A DNA stretch of 64,000 nucleotides from Arcanobacterium ihumii (GTDB lineage Bacteria > Actinomycetota > Actinomycetes > Actinomycetales > Actinomycetaceae): contig NZ_UWOS01000003.1 of assembly GCF_900604515.1 (NCBI RefSeq), forward strand, positions 186,001-250,000, given 5' to 3'. Shown one piece after another: positions 27,213 through 36,893 of the stretch. The position numbers were made by a program, and so were the translations under genes. The notes under the pieces were generated by a model that searched no databases, had not been told where the DNA came from, and saw only the letters and a program-made list of their open reading frames with translations. Within the stretch, counting starts at the first letter, position 1. Every line of letters begins with the position of its first letter.

Positions 27213-27237
27213 AAACGCTCAACAACTCAGAGCGTTT
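27213..27237 (-). terminator. Small hairpin after the CsbD-like gene
   Basis: 8-bp arms AAACGCTC (27213-27220) and GAGCGTTT (27230-27237), between the CsbD-like stop and the stronger hairpin further downstream. Confidence 0.5.
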
Positions 27238-27261
27238 GCTACGCGTTTTACAACAACGAAC

Positions 27262-27501
27262 TCAGGCTTCGTCGTCTTTCTTCAAGGACTCACCAAGCTT
27301 CGCGGCCGCACCCTTTACGTAGTCTGCAGCTCCCTCTGCCTTCTCAGAAACCTTATTTACGGCTTCTTTGAGCTTGCTAGCATCTTTCTGCGCACGACCC
27401 TCACCTTCGAGTCTCTCATCGCCGGTTGCATTACCTACAAATTCCTTTGCAGCACCACCGAATTCATCTGCTTTATTCTTTGCAGTTTCGTCAAAACCCA
27501 T
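27262..27501 (-). CDS. CsbD-like general stress protein
   Basis: A 79-residue, highly charged, Ala/Lys/Glu-rich helical protein with the CsbD pattern: AKNKADEFGGAAKEFVGNAT then GDERLEGEGRAQKDASKL. CsbD is induced by general stress and phosphate starvation in Bacillus, but its molecular role is unknown. Methionine at 27501 is preceded on the minus strand by AAGGGGGAATTATC, with a strong AAGGGGG ribosome-binding site. It is a single-gene unit with its own downstream hairpins. Confidence 0.85.
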   Translation of the reverse strand: MGFDETAKNKADEFGGAAKEFVGNATGDERLEGEGRAQKDASKLKEAVNKVSEKAEGAADYVKGAAAKLGESLKKDDEA

Positions 27502-27690
27502 GATAATTCCCCCTTATGGAAGTTGGCTTATAAAGTCTGCCGATCACAAAGCCTAAAATTGACCTTGCATCTACTTGACTTCGGTTGATAGCTAGTCTGC
27601 CTTGGATAATGCCGCTCGGCTAGGCTTTTACACCGATAGCCCAATATTCAGCTTCGAGTGAAGCAAGCTCGAAAAAACAAGAGTCGGTAA

Positions 27691-27743
27691 ATCGAGAGTG
27701 TGGGAGGGGTAACCTCATTGGTTGCCCCTCCCACACTCTCGAT
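27691..27743. terminator. Long terminator hairpin after ppdK
   Basis: 19-bp perfect arms (27691-27709 and 27725-27743; GAGTGTGGGAGGGG and complement), extended inwards by AACC/GGTT. Downstream of the leftward ppdK. Confidence 0.8.
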
Positions 27744-27779
27744 GGTTGGGTACCCCTTATTCAGCTAGGGCACCCAACC
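27744..27779. terminator. Second hairpin after ppdK
   Basis: 12-bp arms with one mismatch (GGTTGGGTACCC at 27744-27755 against 27768-27779), immediately next to the first hairpin and closest to the ppdK stop. Confidence 0.6.
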
Positions 27780-27823
27780 GCTTATCAGCGCACGATGATC
27801 ATAATGCGAAAGCTTGCTTCATT

Positions 27824-30571
27824 TCAGGCTGTGGTTGCGCGCTGTGCACCACGCTCGATTGCTGCCGGAGACTCATTAGAGATTGCCGCACGACCAGCTT
27901 CAAGACGAGCAACTGGCACGCGGAATGGCGAACAAGAAACGTAGTCCAAACCGATCTCGTGGAAGAAGTGGATCGAGACTGGATCACCTCCATGCTCACC
28001 ACAAACACCGAGGTGAAGATCTGGGTTAGCTGCACGTCCACGCTTTGCACCCATCTTCACCACGGAACCAACTCCACGCCAATCAATTGACTCGAACGGC
28101 GAATCTCCGAATACACCATAATCGAAGTACTCATTGAAGAACGCTGCTTCGACGTCATCACGCGAGAAGCCCCACGTGGTCTGGGTAAGATCGTTCGTTC
28201 CGAACGAGAAGAAGTCTGACTCCACCGCAATACGGCCAGCAGTAACAGCTGCACGCGGAAGCTCAATCATATTACCGATTGGTAGATCCAGCTCCACACC
28301 AAATTCTTCGGAAACTTCCTTGATGATCTCAAGTGCCATATCGCGCACAATCTGCATTTCGCGAACCGAGCCGATGAGTGGCACCATGATCTCCGGACGT
28401 GGATCCTTACCCTGCTTCTTCAGCTCAGCACACGCTTCAGCAATTGCGCGAACCTGCAACTTAATCAAGCCAGGAAGCTTGAGGCCGAGGCGAACGCCAC
28501 GCAATCCAAGCATTGGGTTCTGCTCATGGTTTGCCTTCACTGCAGCAAGCAGCTTCTTCTCAGCTTCAGTAACCTCTTCGCCCTTTGCTTCCTTAACCGC
28601 AAGCTCAACAGAGAGCTCAGTGAGGTCAGGCAAGAACTCGTGCAAAGGAGGATCGATCAGGCGAACAGTAACCGAAAGTCCGTCCATCGCATCAAAGATT
28701 CCGATGAAGTCACCCTTCTGAAGTGGCATAAGCGCGTCAAACGCAGCTTGCTGCTCCGCATCCGTCTCAGCAAGGATCACTGCTTCAATCAGCTTGCGGC
28801 GATCACCAAGGAACATATGCTCGGTACGGCACAAACCAATACCCTCTGCTCCGAATTCACGTGCGCGTTGTGCGTCTTCTGGGGTGTCGGCATTAGCGCG
28901 AACCACCAAGTGACGCTTCTCGTCTGCGCGGGAAAGAATATGATCAACCGCAGTAACAAGTTCCTTGGTGTCTTCATCCGGGGAAGCTGCAAGTCCAGCT
29001 TCTAGGCCCTTGGAGATGTAGGTCATTACTGGTGAATCAGTTACAGGAACTTCACCTTCAAAGATTTCACCGGAGGTTCCGTCAATAGCGATAACGTCGC
29101 CAGCCTTGTAGGTAGCATCTTGCGACTTCACATATACAGTACCTGCAGCTTCATCAACCAAGAGGTCTTCTGCACCAACAACACAACAACGGCCCATGCC
29201 ACGAGCAACAACAGCCGCGTGTGAGGTCTTTCCGCCACGAGCTGTCAAAACGCCCGAAGCAACAACCATTCCTTGCAAGTCATCTGGGTTGGTTTCGCGA
29301 CGAACTAAGATGACGGAGGCGCCTGCTTGGGTACGAGCTACAGCCTGTTCGTTGTTAAGAACAATCTCACCAACTGCTGCACCTGGCGATGCTGGCATAC
29401 CCTTGGAAATAACCTTCTTTTCAGCAGCCTTGTCGAACTGTGGGAAAAGAAGCGAGGTGAGCTGATCACCGGTAACGCGAGTAACCGCTTCATCGTGTGT
29501 AATCAAACGCTCGTTAACGAGCTGCTCAGCGATGCGGAACGCAGCCGAAGCAGTACGCTTTCCAACACGAGTCTGAAGCATCCAAAGCTTTCCTCCCTGA
29601 ATGGTGAACTCGATATCGCACATATCACGGTAGTGGGTTTCGAGCTTCGTCATGATTGCACGAAGTTCGTCATAGGAGGTCTTATCGATCTTTTCAAGAT
29701 CGGCAAGCGAAAGGGTGTTACGAATACCCGCAACAACGTCTTCGCCTTGTGCATTCTCAAGGTAGTCGCCGTAAACACCGGAGTGACCGGTTGAAGGGTC
29801 ACGGGTAAAGCAGACGCCGGTACCAGAGCCTTCGCCCATATTTCCAAACACCATAGTCTGTACGTTAACAGCGGTACCTAAATCGTTTGGAATGTGCTCA
29901 CGACGGCGGTAGATGCGAGCACGATCAGTGTTCCATGAACGGAATACCGCTTCAACAGCCATATCAAGCTGGAAACGAGGATCTTGTGGGAAATCCTTAC
30001 CGGTTTCCTTCTTGACGATCTCCTTGTATTCAACAACGAGTCCCTTGAGATCTTCGGTGGTCATGTCAAGATCACCCTTGTATCCCTTGTGCTCTTGCAA
30101 ACCATGAAGAGCATCAGAGAAAAGATCGCCTTCGATATCCATAACCGTTTTACCGAACATCTGAATGAGGCGACGGTATGAATCCCATGCAAAACGCTCA
30201 TTTCCTGATTTTTCAGCCAAGCCCTGCACTGACTCATCGTTCAAGCCAATGTTCAGAACAGTTTCCATCATGCCTGGCATAGAGAATTTTGCACCCGAAC
30301 GAACCGACATCAATAGTGGATCGGATGAATCTCCAAGCTTCTTACCCATCGTCTGCTCAACGCTACGAATAGCAGCAGTTACCTCAACATCCAGAGTTTC
30401 TGGAACATTTCCCTGACTTAGGTATGCACGGCAAGCTTCAGTGGTGATGGTAAATCCGGGAGGAACTGGAAGACCAAGGTTGGTCATTTCTGCAAGGTTC
30501 GCACCCTTACCACCGAGAAGATCCTTCTGATCCTTATCTCCCTCGGTGAAGTTATATACATACTTCGTCAT
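27824..30571 (-). CDS. ppdK: Pyruvate, phosphate dikinase
   Basis: Interconverts pyruvate + ATP + Pi and PEP + AMP + PPi. The 915-residue product has three parts: an N-terminal nucleotide-binding region (KDLLGGKGANLAEMTNLGLPVPPGF at the start, first 20 residues cited), a central phosphohistidine domain with LTARGGKTSHAAVVARGMG (catalytic His ~residue 460) and a C-terminal PEP/pyruvate barrel with EGIGLCRTEHMF, the QNPMLGLRGVRLG segment and the catalytic Cys in LGVCGEHGGDP. The length fits the family (~880-910) with a short Ala-rich C-terminal extension. PPi hydrolysis by ppa elsewhere in the window would pull the reaction toward PEP. It is a single-gene unit with hairpins downstream. Confidence 0.97.
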   Translation of the reverse strand: MTKYVYNFTEGDKDQKDLLGGKGANLAEMTNLGLPVPPGFTITTEACRAYLSQGNVPETLDVEVTAAIRSVEQTMGKKLGDSSDPLLMSVRSGAKFSMPGMMETVLNIGLNDESVQGLAEKSGNERFAWDSYRRLIQMFGKTVMDIEGDLFSDALHGLQEHKGYKGDLDMTTEDLKGLVVEYKEIVKKETGKDFPQDPRFQLDMAVEAVFRSWNTDRARIYRRREHIPNDLGTAVNVQTMVFGNMGEGSGTGVCFTRDPSTGHSGVYGDYLENAQGEDVVAGIRNTLSLADLEKIDKTSYDELRAIMTKLETHYRDMCDIEFTIQGGKLWMLQTRVGKRTASAAFRIAEQLVNERLITHDEAVTRVTGDQLTSLLFPQFDKAAEKKVISKGMPASPGAAVGEIVLNNEQAVARTQAGASVILVRRETNPDDLQGMVVASGVLTARGGKTSHAAVVARGMGRCCVVGAEDLLVDEAAGTVYVKSQDATYKAGDVIAIDGTSGEIFEGEVPVTDSPVMTYISKGLEAGLAASPDEDTKELVTAVDHILSRADEKRHLVVRANADTPEDAQRAREFGAEGIGLCRTEHMFLGDRRKLIEAVILAETDAEQQAAFDALMPLQKGDFIGIFDAMDGLSVTVRLIDPPLHEFLPDLTELSVELAVKEAKGEEVTEAEKKLLAAVKANHEQNPMLGLRGVRLGLKLPGLIKLQVRAIAEACAELKKQGKDPRPEIMVPLIGSVREMQIVRDMALEIIKEVSEEFGVELDLPIGNMIELPRAAVTAGRIAVESDFFSFGTNDLTQTTWGFSRDDVEAAFFNEYFDYGVFGDSPFESIDWRGVGSVVKMGAKRGRAANPDLHLGVCGEHGGDPVSIHFFHEIGLDYVSCSPFRVPVARLEAGRAAISNESPAAIERGAQRATTA

Positions 30572-30859
30572 TGATTTCCCTCCGTTGGGATGGTTATACG
30601 TAGCAGCGGATCGTCAACCGCTTTTCTTCATCGCCGAATAATTCGGTCCGCGGTATATATTACCTCACCACATATTTCAGAGGGTAACTGAGTTAACATT
30701 TAACGCTGGCACAATTGTGCGGGTTCATGCAAAAATGTGATGACACAACTTTCAACTAGTCTTCGTAGTTAGCGCATCCCCTTGCTTCGCTAGCCACGGT
30801 CTATATAAAACCAACGGTAATTAAGATACCTAACTCGCCACCACGAAAGAGGACGGTTC
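30572..30859. promoter_or_regulatory. Divergent promoter region of ppdK and the MFS gene
   Basis: A 288-bp region with two palindromes: CCGAATAATTCGG at 30634-30646 (~65 bp before ppdK) and GCACAATTGTGC at 30709-30720. The second contains GGCACAAT, which also occurs as an inverted pair before the D-lactate dehydrogenase-like gene. Neither is a consensus I can name; they are plausible operators. Confidence 0.35.
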
Positions 30860-32035
30860 ATGACACTCCTTTTAGCCGTCCTTTACGCTGCTTTTATCTC
30901 CCTTGGACTTCCCGATGCCGCGATCGGTGCCGCGTGGCCATTCATTGCTCCGAACCTCGGAGCAGACCCAGCGGGCGCGGGTATCATCACCATGATTGTT
31001 TGCATTGGTACCATCAGCTCCTCGTTCGCTTCGGTGCATTTACTTGAGAAATTAAGCACCGTCAAGGTTTCCATCATTTCGGTTGCACTTACCGCAATAA
31101 CACTCTTGGGATATGCGTTTTCGCCGTCGTTCCTGTGGCTATGCATCCTTGCTCTCCCACTCGGACTCGGTGCTGGTGCGATAGATGCAGCCATCAACGC
31201 TTTCGTCTCGATCAACTACTCAACTCGTCACAACAACTGGCTTCATGCCTGCTGGGGCGTCGGAGCCTCGTTCGGTCCGTTGATCGTTGGATGGTGGCTC
31301 GAATCACGAGGCGAATGGCGTCCTGCTTATATTACTCTTGCCACCTTGCAGTTCTTACTTCTGGTTCTGCTTGTATTTTCGCGTAGCTTATGGACGCAAG
31401 CCCCGTCCTCTTCTCACCTCAGCGATAGCGACGACGCCGACGCACCTCGCCTTCCTTGGCACAAGCTCCCGCACATCTGGCCGATTTTGCTTGGATTTTT
31501 CCTCTACTGTGCAATAGAACTGAGTGCAGGATTATGGGGTGCTACCTTCTTGGTAGACCATCACAGCATCTCTCCTGGTCTTGCAGCGATGGGAGCCTCC
31601 GGGTTCTACCTTGGAATTACTGGTGGTCGCTTCATCGCTGGGATTGCCGCCGAAAGAATGACGAATATCCAGCTTCTCCGAACCGGTTCGGCAATTATGC
31701 TTCTTGGAGGGGCGACGACACTCATTTCACCGAGCGCACTCATAGCGGTTACGGGCTTTGTTCTTATCGGCTTCGGTTGCGCTCCAATTTATCCCGTAAT
31801 CCTGAAGGAGACACCGCGCAGATTGGGCGTTGCCAACACCCAACGCGCTATGGGTCTCCAGATGGGCTTCGCTTACACCGGTCAGTTGTTGATGCCACCA
31901 ATCGTTGGGCTCTTAATGACGCGGATCGATTCCGTTGTAATGCCTGTATTCGCGCTCACCAGCACAGTGATCATGATAGCGTGCCACGAGCTCGTTGAAA
32001 TCAAGGTTTCTGAGCGCACTACCGAACAGGGGTGA
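30860..32035 (+). CDS. MFS transporter
   Basis: A 391-residue major facilitator with about 12 hydrophobic segments; the N-terminal half runs from TLLLAVLYAAFISLGLPDA to a charged loop at ~residues 180-200 (SSSHLSDSDDADAPR), and the second half follows. The SLGLPDAAIGAAWP start and the WLHACWGVGASFGPLIVGWW segment resemble fucose-permease or DUF-type sugar MFS proteins. Substrate cannot be told. The ATG follows GAAAGAGGACGGTTC, with GAGGA as ribosome-binding site. It converges on azlD with only 19 bp between stop codons and no hairpin in between. Confidence 0.88.
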   Translation: MTLLLAVLYAAFISLGLPDAAIGAAWPFIAPNLGADPAGAGIITMIVCIGTISSSFASVHLLEKLSTVKVSIISVALTAITLLGYAFSPSFLWLCILALPLGLGAGAIDAAINAFVSINYSTRHNNWLHACWGVGASFGPLIVGWWLESRGEWRPAYITLATLQFLLLVLLVFSRSLWTQAPSSSHLSDSDDADAPRLPWHKLPHIWPILLGFFLYCAIELSAGLWGATFLVDHHSISPGLAAMGASGFYLGITGGRFIAGIAAERMTNIQLLRTGSAIMLLGGATTLISPSALIAVTGFVLIGFGCAPIYPVILKETPRRLGVANTQRAMGLQMGFAYTGQLLMPPIVGLLMTRIDSVVMPVFALTSTVIMIACHELVEIKVSERTTEQG

Positions 32036-32054
32036 ATACTCCCACGTCCAACGG

Positions 32055-32360
32055 TTAAGCTATCCCCCAAGCTCTTAGAAGTGCGGCAGTAAGCGCACCT
32101 AGAATAACAACCACAAGGAAAGGTGCTCGTAACCACAGTGCCACCCCTGCCACAATTAAAGCCGCAAGGCGCGCATCGATATGAATAGCTTGACCTATAG
32201 ACAACGCATTTGAGGCAATGAGTGCCACAAGCAAACCGATGGTAACCGCGCCCGCCGCGCGTTCAATTACTGGAGTCGCAAGTACATCGTGGGGAATGAG
32301 ATAGCCCAATAATTTAGTTGCGAATGCCAGAGTACAAGCCAAAAGAATCCATGCCCACAT
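32055..32360 (-). CDS. azlD: AzlD-family branched-chain amino acid export subunit
   Basis: A 101-residue membrane protein with about four hydrophobic segments (WAWILLACTLAFATKLLGYL, AAGAVTIGLLVALIAS, LAALIVAGVALWLRAPFLVV, ILGALTAALLRAWG). AzlD is the small partner of AzlC, and the pair exports branched-chain amino acids and some analogues. The ATG overlaps the azlC stop (ATGA), so the frame upstream of it is not translated separately. It is the last gene of the tdh-kbl-azlC-azlD unit. Confidence 0.9.
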   Translation of the reverse strand: MWAWILLACTLAFATKLLGYLIPHDVLATPVIERAAGAVTIGLLVALIASNALSIGQAIHIDARLAALIVAGVALWLRAPFLVVVILGALTAALLRAWGIA

Positions 32361-33082
32361 CAGAACTTCGCTCTTTTCCTTAAAATCCCCCAAAGGGCTG
32401 CGAAAGCCGCGGTGACCAAGATCGGAGTTCCTGGAGGTAATACCGGAATCACAGTCGCTGTGAGTAGTCCACACGCAACAGCTAAGGCAACTGATTCTGC
32501 TGATCGAAGTCTTGACCAGAGCAATCCGAGGAAAGCTGCGACTGCTGCACCGTCTAATCCTAGGGTTTGTGGATCCCCAAGTCGTTCACCGAGCACTGCC
32601 CCGAGCAGAGTAAATAGATTCCAGCAGATGAAAACACCCCAACCTGTGTACCAGAAACCCATTTGTTTTGCCTCGGGATCGACTTGCGATGCGCTTACTG
32701 CCGTTGATTCATCGATCGTTAGGTGAGCTGCCAAAAACCGTTGTGAACCGAATGGATTGAGCATGACATTATTTTGCATTCCGTATACAGCATTGCGCAC
32801 ACCTAGGAGAGTAGATGCACCTACAGCAGTACTACCTGCACCACCGGTACCAATCACTCCGATGAAGGCAAACTGTGAACCACCGGTAAACATGAGCAGG
32901 GAAAGGGCAACCGTCTGCAACACAGACAATCCAGAGGCAACCGAAAGCGCACCAAAAGAAATACCGTATAAACCGGTTGCTAAAGAAACCGAGGCTGCAA
33001 TCTTCTTCACAGGATGGGTTAAGAAGGATACTACCTTGCTAAGTCGACCTGACCAGCCAGCACGATGCTTATTCGTGTTCAT
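32360..33082 (-). CDS. azlC: AzlC-family branched-chain amino acid permease
   Basis: A 240-residue membrane permease with about seven hydrophobic segments; the family signature ATGLYGISFGALSVASGLSV is near the N-terminus, followed by LLMFTGGSQFAFIGVIG and NAVYGMQNNVML. The ATG at 33082 is chosen since it has AGGA six bases upstream and lies 8 bp after kbl; the frame is open 70 codons further but only inside kbl. With AzlD it should export branched-chain amino acids. The link to threonine breakdown genes suggests relief of amino acid imbalance, because threonine is an isoleucine precursor; that is an inference. Confidence 0.92.
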   Translation of the reverse strand: MNTNKHRAGWSGRLSKVVSFLTHPVKKIAASVSLATGLYGISFGALSVASGLSVLQTVALSLLMFTGGSQFAFIGVIGTGGAGSTAVGASTLLGVRNAVYGMQNNVMLNPFGSQRFLAAHLTIDESTAVSASQVDPEAKQMGFWYTGWGVFICWNLFTLLGAVLGERLGDPQTLGLDGAAVAAFLGLLWSRLRSAESVALAVACGLLTATVIPVLPPGTPILVTAAFAALWGILRKRAKF

Positions 33083-33089
33083 AGCAGTC

Positions 33090-34313
33090 CTATTTTGTTC
33101 CCAGTACTTCGGCTCGCGCATCCACAAATGCCGCAATGGCCGCATCAAGGTCTTCGCGGCTGAGCTTCGCGTTGAGCTGTGTTCTGATACGCGCCTTGCC
33201 GGCTGGTACCACAGGATAGGAGAAGGCGCGCACATATACACCCCGCGCCAATACGGCGTCGGCCATCTTTGCCGCAATAACTGCATCACCAAGCATCACC
33301 GGAACAATCGGATGAGTGGACTCAGGGATTTCGAATCCTTCTTCAACCATGCGCTTACGGAAATACTCGGTATTTTCCTTCAACCGCACCAGCAACTCAG
33401 AGGACTCTTTAAGAACTTCGATTACCTTTTGGGTTGCACCCACGATAGCGGGTGCAAGGGAGTTAGAAAAGAGGTATGGGCGCGATTTCTGGCGCAAAGT
33501 TTCAACGATTTCAGGCCGTGCACAGGTATAGCCACCAGATGCGCCGCCAAGTGCCTTTCCAAGCGTTCCCGTAAGGATATCAATCCGCTCACTGACACCG
33601 AAGTATTCTGGGGTTCCGGCACCTGTGTCTCCCATGAAGCCAACGGCATGGGAATCATCGACCATCACTAAAGCGCCGTATTTATCTGCAAGATCGCAAA
33701 TTTCTGGGAGTGGAGCTAGATAACCGTCCATGGAGAAAACACCATCGGTAGCGATCACAGTAAAGCGAGCCTTCGCCGTCGCCTCTTGAAGCTGAGCTTC
33801 GAGGTCAATCATGTCGCGATTCTTGTATCGATAGCGTGCAGCCTTAGATAAACGCACACCGTCGATAATCGAAGCATGGTTTAGCTCATCGGAAATAATC
33901 GCATCCTCGGCACTAAATAGGGTTTCAAATAGTCCACCGTTTGCATCGAAGCACGAGGAATAAAGGATCGTATCCCATTCGCCGTCAGCAGCTTCGGGAT
34001 GAAGGAAGCTAGTTAGGGAACGTTCTAGATCAGTGTGCTGAGTCTGAGTTCCACAAATGAAGCGAACTGAGCTCATTCCAAAACCCCACGAATCCATCGC
34101 AGATTTAGCAGCTTCGATGAGCTCAGGAGAATCAGCTAGACCAAGATAATTATTTGCACAAAGATTGAGCACCTCACGACCGTCCTCAACACCGATATGG
34201 GTTGACTGAGCTGTGGTAAGGGCTTCTTCCCCCTTATAAAGACCCTGCGAACGCAGATCGTCAAGTTGCTCGCGCAAGAAATCGCGCATCTTCGGATAGG
34301 TTTCCTTGCTCAT
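33090..34313 (-). CDS. kbl: 2-amino-3-ketobutyrate CoA ligase (glycine C-acetyltransferase)
   Basis: Cleaves 2-amino-3-ketobutyrate with CoA to glycine and acetyl-CoA, the second step of threonine breakdown. The 407-residue protein is a PLP enzyme of the alpha-oxoamine synthase group: [53 protein letters not shown] and the PLP lysine in [16 protein letters not shown]. The start ATG at 34313 overlaps the tdh stop by ATGA, so translation is coupled; the longer open frame upstream lies inside tdh. The first gene of the unit is tdh, and azlC-azlD follow. Confidence 0.96.
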   Translation of the reverse strand: MSKETYPKMRDFLREQLDDLRSQGLYKGEEALTTAQSTHIGVEDGREVLNLCANNYLGLADSPELIEAAKSAMDSWGFGMSSVRFICGTQTQHTDLERSLTSFLHPEAADGEWDTILYSSCFDANGGLFETLFSAEDAIISDELNHASIIDGVRLSKAARYRYKNRDMIDLEAQLQEATAKARFTVIATDGVFSMDGYLAPLPEICDLADKYGALVMVDDSHAVGFMGDTGAGTPEYFGVSERIDILTGTLGKALGGASGGYTCARPEIVETLRQKSRPYLFSNSLAPAIVGATQKVIEVLKESSELLVRLKENTEYFRKRMVEEGFEIPESTHPIVPVMLGDAVIAAKMADAVLARGVYVRAFSYPVVPAGKARIRTQLNAKLSREDLDAAIAAFVDARAEVLGTK

Positions 34314-35344
34314 TGTACATCCTCCCAGTTCATAACAACTTTTCCTGATCTTCCATTGGCTGCGATCGCGAAGGCTTCTTCGTATTCGGTGAACGGAACA
34401 CGATCGGTGATGACGCCCGAGATATCGAGTCCAGAGCTCACAAGTGCCGATGCCGCGTACCACGTTTCAAAGATACGCCGTCCGGTTACTCCTTGAATCG
34501 TGAGCATATTGAAAATAACAGTAGTTAGGTCAAGTGAAACTTCAGAAATTGGGGTACCCAGCAATGCCATACGGCCACCGTGAACCATATGGTCAATCAT
34601 GGCGCGAATAGCAATGGGCGATCCGGACATCTCAAGACCTACATCGAAACCTTCTTTTAGCCCCAACGCGGAGAACAGCGATTTGAGCTCGGTATTGCCA
34701 ACATTCACAGTGTTCTTGATGCCAAGCCGGTGTGCTAAGGCAAGACGTTCATCAGAAAGGTCGGAAAGAACAACATTTCGAGCACCTTGGAACTGTGCTA
34801 CAAGCGCTGCCATGATTCCGATTGGACCCGCTCCAGAAACCAAAACGTCCTCTGCTAGGCAAGGGAATTGAAGTGCAGTGTGAACAGCGTTTCCGAAGGG
34901 ATCAAAGATTGCCGCAACATCGAGATCAATCGATTCAGGGTGCACCCAGACGTTCCCTGCCGGGAAAACGAAATATTCGCACATTGCGCCATCAACGGTA
35001 TAGCCAATTCCTTTGGTATTAGCACAAACTTCACGTCGCCCAGCCAAGCAAGCACGGCAACGACCACATACGTAGTGCCCCTCACCTGAAACAATTTGCC
35101 CGATTTCAAGTCCGGTAACGAGCTCACCTACTTCAACGATTCGCCCGCAGAACTCATGACCGATTATTCGGGGTGTCTGCACTGCTTTTTGCGCCCATGG
35201 ATCCCATCGTTGGATATGAACATCGGTACCACAAATTCCTGTGCGTAGCACTTTGACTTTTACATCGTTCGGACCGACTTCTGGTTCAGGGATATCGATC
35301 AGTTCAAGACCGACTTGCGGTTTGGTTTTCACCAAAGCTTTCAT
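34310..35344 (-). CDS. tdh: L-threonine 3-dehydrogenase
   Basis: Oxidises L-threonine to 2-amino-3-ketobutyrate with NAD+. The 344-residue medium-chain zinc enzyme has the catalytic zinc site in [15 protein letters not shown] and [12 protein letters not shown], structural zinc cysteines in [21 protein letters not shown], and the coenzyme segment [19 protein letters not shown] followed by [15 protein letters not shown]. The [19 protein letters not shown] segment is typical of TDH rather than sorbitol dehydrogenase. It is directly coupled to kbl, giving the complete TDH pathway. Confidence 0.95.
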   Translation of the reverse strand: MKALVKTKPQVGLELIDIPEPEVGPNDVKVKVLRTGICGTDVHIQRWDPWAQKAVQTPRIIGHEFCGRIVEVGELVTGLEIGQIVSGEGHYVCGRCRACLAGRREVCANTKGIGYTVDGAMCEYFVFPAGNVWVHPESIDLDVAAIFDPFGNAVHTALQFPCLAEDVLVSGAGPIGIMAALVAQFQGARNVVLSDLSDERLALAHRLGIKNTVNVGNTELKSLFSALGLKEGFDVGLEMSGSPIAIRAMIDHMVHGGRMALLGTPISEVSLDLTTVIFNMLTIQGVTGRRIFETWYAASALVSSGLDISGVITDRVPFTEYEEAFAIAANGRSGKVVMNWEDVQ

Positions 35345-35361
35345 GTGATTCTCCGTTGTTC

Positions 35362-35781
35362 TTACTCAGATTCAAGCAGTTCTTTAGCCAAATCCACGAT
35401 CCGGGCACGAAGCTCGTCCCTAATCAGATTCATCCGTTCTTCACCTTCGATACCTCGTAACGACGGCTCGTCTGTGTCCCACCGTTGAATCAGGGATTTT
35501 TGCCCAGGAACACCCTCAACCTGAGCCTCCTTGCCGATAATAACGACGGCGTCAGCGTTACGTAACACCTCAACATCGATTGCTTTAGGATACTCACCTT
35601 CAAACGTTGCTCCCAGCTCACCCACGCTGGTTTCGGACTCTGAATTCAAAGTCTTACCCGGGGTTGTCCCTGCTGAATAAACGGTGATGGAATCACCGTA
35701 GAAATGCCGCATGAGTGCAGCAGCCATCTGGCTCTTGCCGGCATTCTTTACGCAAATAAATAGCACCGAAGGTTTGTCCAC
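35362..35781 (-). CDS. ArsC-like low-molecular-weight phosphatase fold protein (arsenate-mycothiol transferase type)
   Basis: A 139-residue protein of the LMW tyrosine phosphatase fold. The N-terminal P-loop reads VLFICVKNAGKSQMAAALM, with CX5K in place of the CX5R of classical phosphatases; the same GKSQ form is known in Corynebacterium ArsC1, which transfers mycothiol to arsenate. A second motif, IQRWDTDEPSL, contains the catalytic Asp region. Mycothiol use is supported by mshD at 52839. No ars operon partners are seen; it starts 17 bp upstream of the tdh start, so the two may be co-transcribed. Confidence 0.75.
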   Translation of the reverse strand: MDKPSVLFICVKNAGKSQMAAALMRHFYGDSITVYSAGTTPGKTLNSESETSVGELGATFEGEYPKAIDVEVLRNADAVVIIGKEAQVEGVPGQKSLIQRWDTDEPSLRGIEGEERMNLIRDELRARIVDLAKELLESE

Positions 35782-35994
35782 GAGCGTCTCCTTGATCTGC
35801 TCAGCACAAAAGCATTACGTATGTTTCCTTGTCGAGTGTCATCTTAGTCGATCGACTCAAAAGATAATCATCCATCTGGCAGATTGTTAATTGCGTTGCC
35901 TCGGCTAGCGCCGCCGTGGCATCTCACCCCAGAGAAATACGCGAAACGCGGTAAACTAGAGATAGATTTCTAAGGCAACGCCAAAAGGACCGCT

Positions 35995-36876
35995 GTGGCT
36001 ACAACTCTCACTCCAGAATTCATCGTTCCCGAATTGGAACTACGTGATTTAGCCCGGAAAATGGGGCGGCTCGAGGCGATGGCATTCGACGTCGACGGAA
36101 CTCTAGCTAACGCACAATCCTATGTTTCAGATAGAACTATTGCGGCAATCCGCGCACTAAGCGAACGAGGTGTAGAACCAATCATCGTTACTGGGCGACT
36201 GTGGGACGCGGCGGCGGAAATCATGCGCCGAGCCGGCCACGAAGGCATTGCCATTGGTTCTAACGGTGCTATTATCGGGCATTCTGATACCGGTGAGATC
36301 TTTTATTCACAACCTTTAGATCCAGATGAATCTAAGAAAATTACTGAGATCGGTAGGAAATACCACCTCATCACTACTTTGTTTTCCGAAGACTCTATCT
36401 ACGTTGAACAACTTGATATGAATAGTGATTTCCTTCAAGGAGCACACAAGGATCTGCCGATTAAGGTGCAGAAATTTGAAACTGTTGACCCAACACACAT
36501 CTACAAAATGATGTTCGGTCACGTGGATGCGAATTATCTAGATCAGATCTCTCCAGAGTTATCAGAGATCTGCCCTAATGCTCAACGTTCAATCGACAAC
36601 TTCTTTGACATTGCGTCTCTTGGAGAAGGCAAAGACAAGGCCATGAAGATCGTTTCTGAAAAGACGGGAATCAATCTGGAGCGGGTTGCGGGATTTGGCG
36701 ACGGCGGAAACGACGTTGACTGGCTGAAACTCGTTGGCTGGCCGATAGCTATGGGAAACGCACGATCCGAAGTGAAGGACATAGCTAGGGCAACGATTGG
36801 TCATCACAGTGACGATGCTGTTGCCGCTTTCCTCGAAATTTACGTTGAGGAACTCGATCAAAATTTCGAAGCCTGA
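35995..36876 (+). CDS. HAD superfamily phosphatase (Cof type)
   Basis: A 293-residue HAD hydrolase with the class IIB cap. Motif I is MAFDVDGTLAN (~residues 29-38, nucleophile Asp), motif II is IIVTGRLWDAA, motif III lysine is in EGKDKAMKIVSEKTG and motif IV is FGDGGNDVDWLKLVGWPIAMGN. Such enzymes dephosphorylate sugar phosphates or cofactor intermediates with broad specificity; the true substrate is unknown. The start is GTG, with AAGGA six bases upstream; a TAAACT at 35952-35957 may be its -10. It is a single-gene unit ending in a strong hairpin. Confidence 0.9.
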   Translation: MATTLTPEFIVPELELRDLARKMGRLEAMAFDVDGTLANAQSYVSDRTIAAIRALSERGVEPIIVTGRLWDAAAEIMRRAGHEGIAIGSNGAIIGHSDTGEIFYSQPLDPDESKKITEIGRKYHLITTLFSEDSIYVEQLDMNSDFLQGAHKDLPIKVQKFETVDPTHIYKMMFGHVDANYLDQISPELSEICPNAQRSIDNFFDIASLGEGKDKAMKIVSEKTGINLERVAGFGDGGNDVDWLKLVGWPIAMGNARSEVKDIARATIGHHSDDAVAAFLEIYVEELDQNFEA

Positions 36877-36893
36877 AACGAATACTCTTTACG

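Larger units (their letters stand above)
26955..27261. other. Intergenic region: feo promoter and CsbD terminators
   Basis: The part next to feoA (26955-27100) is AT-rich and holds the DtxR-type box listed separately. The distal part (27156-27237) holds two hairpins that end the CsbD-like gene. I see no coding sequence in it. Confidence 0.7.
27502..27823. other. Intergenic region: CsbD promoter and ppdK terminators
   Basis: A 322-bp gap with two hairpins (27691-27743, 27744-27779) that end ppdK, and ~190 bp before the CsbD-like gene that must hold its promoter. I recognise no operator or coding sequence in the latter. Confidence 0.6.
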
